A stretch of 34,744 nucleotides of DNA from the NCBI GenBank assembly GCA_035547915.1, contig DASZTS010000143.1:1-34744 (forward strand), in the 5' to 3' direction. The notes beneath the pieces are model-generated. The model ran no database searches. It worked only from the letters and a program-made list of their open reading frames with translations, and was not told where the DNA came from. This DNA comes from DASSFG01 sp035547915. GTDB taxonomy: Bacteria; Planctomycetota; Planctomycetia; Pirellulales; JAICIG01. Below, in pieces: positions 34,043-34,744 of this stretch; the stretch's first letter is position 1, and every line of letters starts with the position of its first letter. Made by a program: the position numbers and the translations under genes.

Positions 34043-34607
34043 TCATTCATCTTCGCTAAATTCATCGTCGTAACTTTGGTCTGTGTCTGGAGGTTCGTCG
34101 CCTTCTTTGTGCAATCGAATGTTCCAAGGTTTTGGATCGACATATTCGATGCCGTGTTCTTTCAGGAGCCAAAGAACCTTGCGAACCCGTGGAAGATCGC
34201 TTTTTGGGAAAAAACGAATCCAATCTCGCTGCCATTCCCGCAGTTGTGCCGGTGTATACGGTGAAGGCTCATCGATATATGCCTTGCCGAAATCGAGCAG
34301 ATAAGGGGGGTGAACGAACGTCATTTCGATTATCGAAAGGTCTTTGTGGCATTCGATTAGCTGCGGCACAGTTAAGCCATCGATTTCCCTTACTTGGTCG
34401 ACTAGCAGCCTATGGTAGCACTTCAGCTCCGTAGAAGTAGCACTTCAGCTCCGTAGAATAGGTCTTTGGCCGCTCGAAAACTTTGATTACGGTGTCGCGG
34501 CTCGTGGCCCAGACGGCACCGTCGGTTCCACTGCCTACTTGCTGCTTGACGTTAAACTTGAGCCGATGTCGTTTTGCATACTCACGCATCCTTTGGTTTA
34601 GGCGCAA
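34043..34607 (-). pseudogene. Protein-kinase-like gene split by a 22-bp duplication
   Basis: Two minus-strand frames form one gene. The upstream frame (34607 down to ~34410) encodes VGSGTDGAVWATSRDTVIKV, a Gly-rich loop plus the candidate Lys of a kinase-like fold, then ERPKTYSTELKCY. The downstream frame (ending 34043) encodes VPQLIECHKDLSIIEMTFV, HPPYLLDFGKAYIDEP and a terminal segment with EHGIEYVDPKPWNIRL, resembling the catalytic-loop region of kinase-like proteins. An exact 22-base tandem duplication at 34415-34458 shifts the frame. Deleting one copy gives 543 bases, 180 codons plus stop, and the junction reads LKCYHRLLVDQVREIDGLTV. The start is TTG 34607 or ATG 34589. Unless the duplication reverts, the product is truncated. 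Confidence 0.72.
34415..34458. repeat. Exact 22-bp tandem duplication
   Basis: Bases 34415-34436 and 34437-34458 are identical. Each unit begins GTAGCACTTCAG and ends CCGTAGAA. Because 22 is not a multiple of three, the second copy frameshifts the kinase-like gene in which it lies. Perfect identity implies a recent event or a sequencing/assembly error. Confidence 0.93.
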
Positions 34608-34744
34608 TACCGTTCAATTCACCAGGACGATGGATTGACGGAAGTTCTTTGTGGGTTGGGGAGAATCACGGTGTTTGTTGGTTTTCTTGGCCCAGCCACT
34701 CATTTTACGTTTGATCACGCGCGGGTTGATTCGATCGCGACGTG

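Noticed and set aside
1..34744. CRISPR array, tRNA, rRNA or phage modules
   Set aside because: No regularly spaced repeats, tRNA-like cloverleaf ends, rRNA signatures or phage structural/integrase genes were seen on reading both strands.

Overview
The window looks like chromosomal DNA from a planctomycete, probably of the Pirellula/Blastopirellula type. The reasons are a high-GC sequence, a DUF1549/DUF1553 protein with a CxxCHNHP motif, a very large secreted protein with an N-terminal LEPLEDRRLLS export-type motif, a fused AroD-AroE enzyme, tiny membrane proteins starting MPRxQFxLxALLV, and frequent genes with weak or absent Shine-Dalgarno sites. This assignment is inference from protein families; no rRNA or tRNA gene was seen.

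Layout. (1) 178-1971 (minus): a family 15 glycoside hydrolase, divergent from (2) 2265-5682 (plus), a three-gene run of bifunctional 3-dehydroquinate dehydratase/shikimate dehydrogenase, shikimate kinase and a prepilin-peptidase-like membrane protease, the last two overlapping at a GTGA junction. (3) 5878-11745 (plus): a 1303-residue mosaic subtilase (S8, P-domain, four cadherin-like repeats, DUF4214) and a secreted protein of unknown function. (4) 11772-13968: a scrappy accessory patch with a small lipoprotein, a conserved small protein, two overlapping mini membrane proteins, the frameshifted tail of an IS1-type transposase, short direct repeats and a possible IS end. (5) 13969-15783 (plus): a DUF1549/DUF1553 protein.

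(6) 15908-33624 (minus): sixteen consecutive genes of an exopolysaccharide/O-antigen-type locus. Read in the direction of transcription they are: chain-length protein (Wzz/GumC), initiating sugar-phosphate transferase, Wzx flippase, Wzy/WaaL polymerase, two GT4 glycosyltransferases, a WecG/TagA transferase, a GDP-mannose 3,5-epimerase-like protein, a GT2, an SDR, an NAD-dependent epimerase, an RmlC-like 3,5-epimerase, a DUF4910 aminopeptidase-like protein, a NovU/TylC-type sugar C-methyltransferase, glucose-1-phosphate cytidylyltransferase (RfbF) and a PIG-L deacetylase. Many neighbours overlap by 1-11 bases, so most of the locus is probably one transcript. The proximal half builds, flips and polymerises lipid-linked repeat units; the distal half looks like a pathway for a CDP-activated, C-methylated deoxysugar, but no recognisable CDP-glucose 4,6-dehydratase is present here.

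(7) 33625-34744: the upstream region of the polysaccharide locus, with one candidate promoter and a lysine-rich gene remnant, then a protein-kinase-like gene (34043-34607, minus) split by an exact 22-bp tandem duplication. Removing one copy restores a single frame.

The most interesting items are the branched-sugar gene set within the polysaccharide locus, the degenerate GGDEF-like domain in front of the initiating sugar transferase, and the 22-bp duplication that breaks (or could switch) the kinase-like gene.
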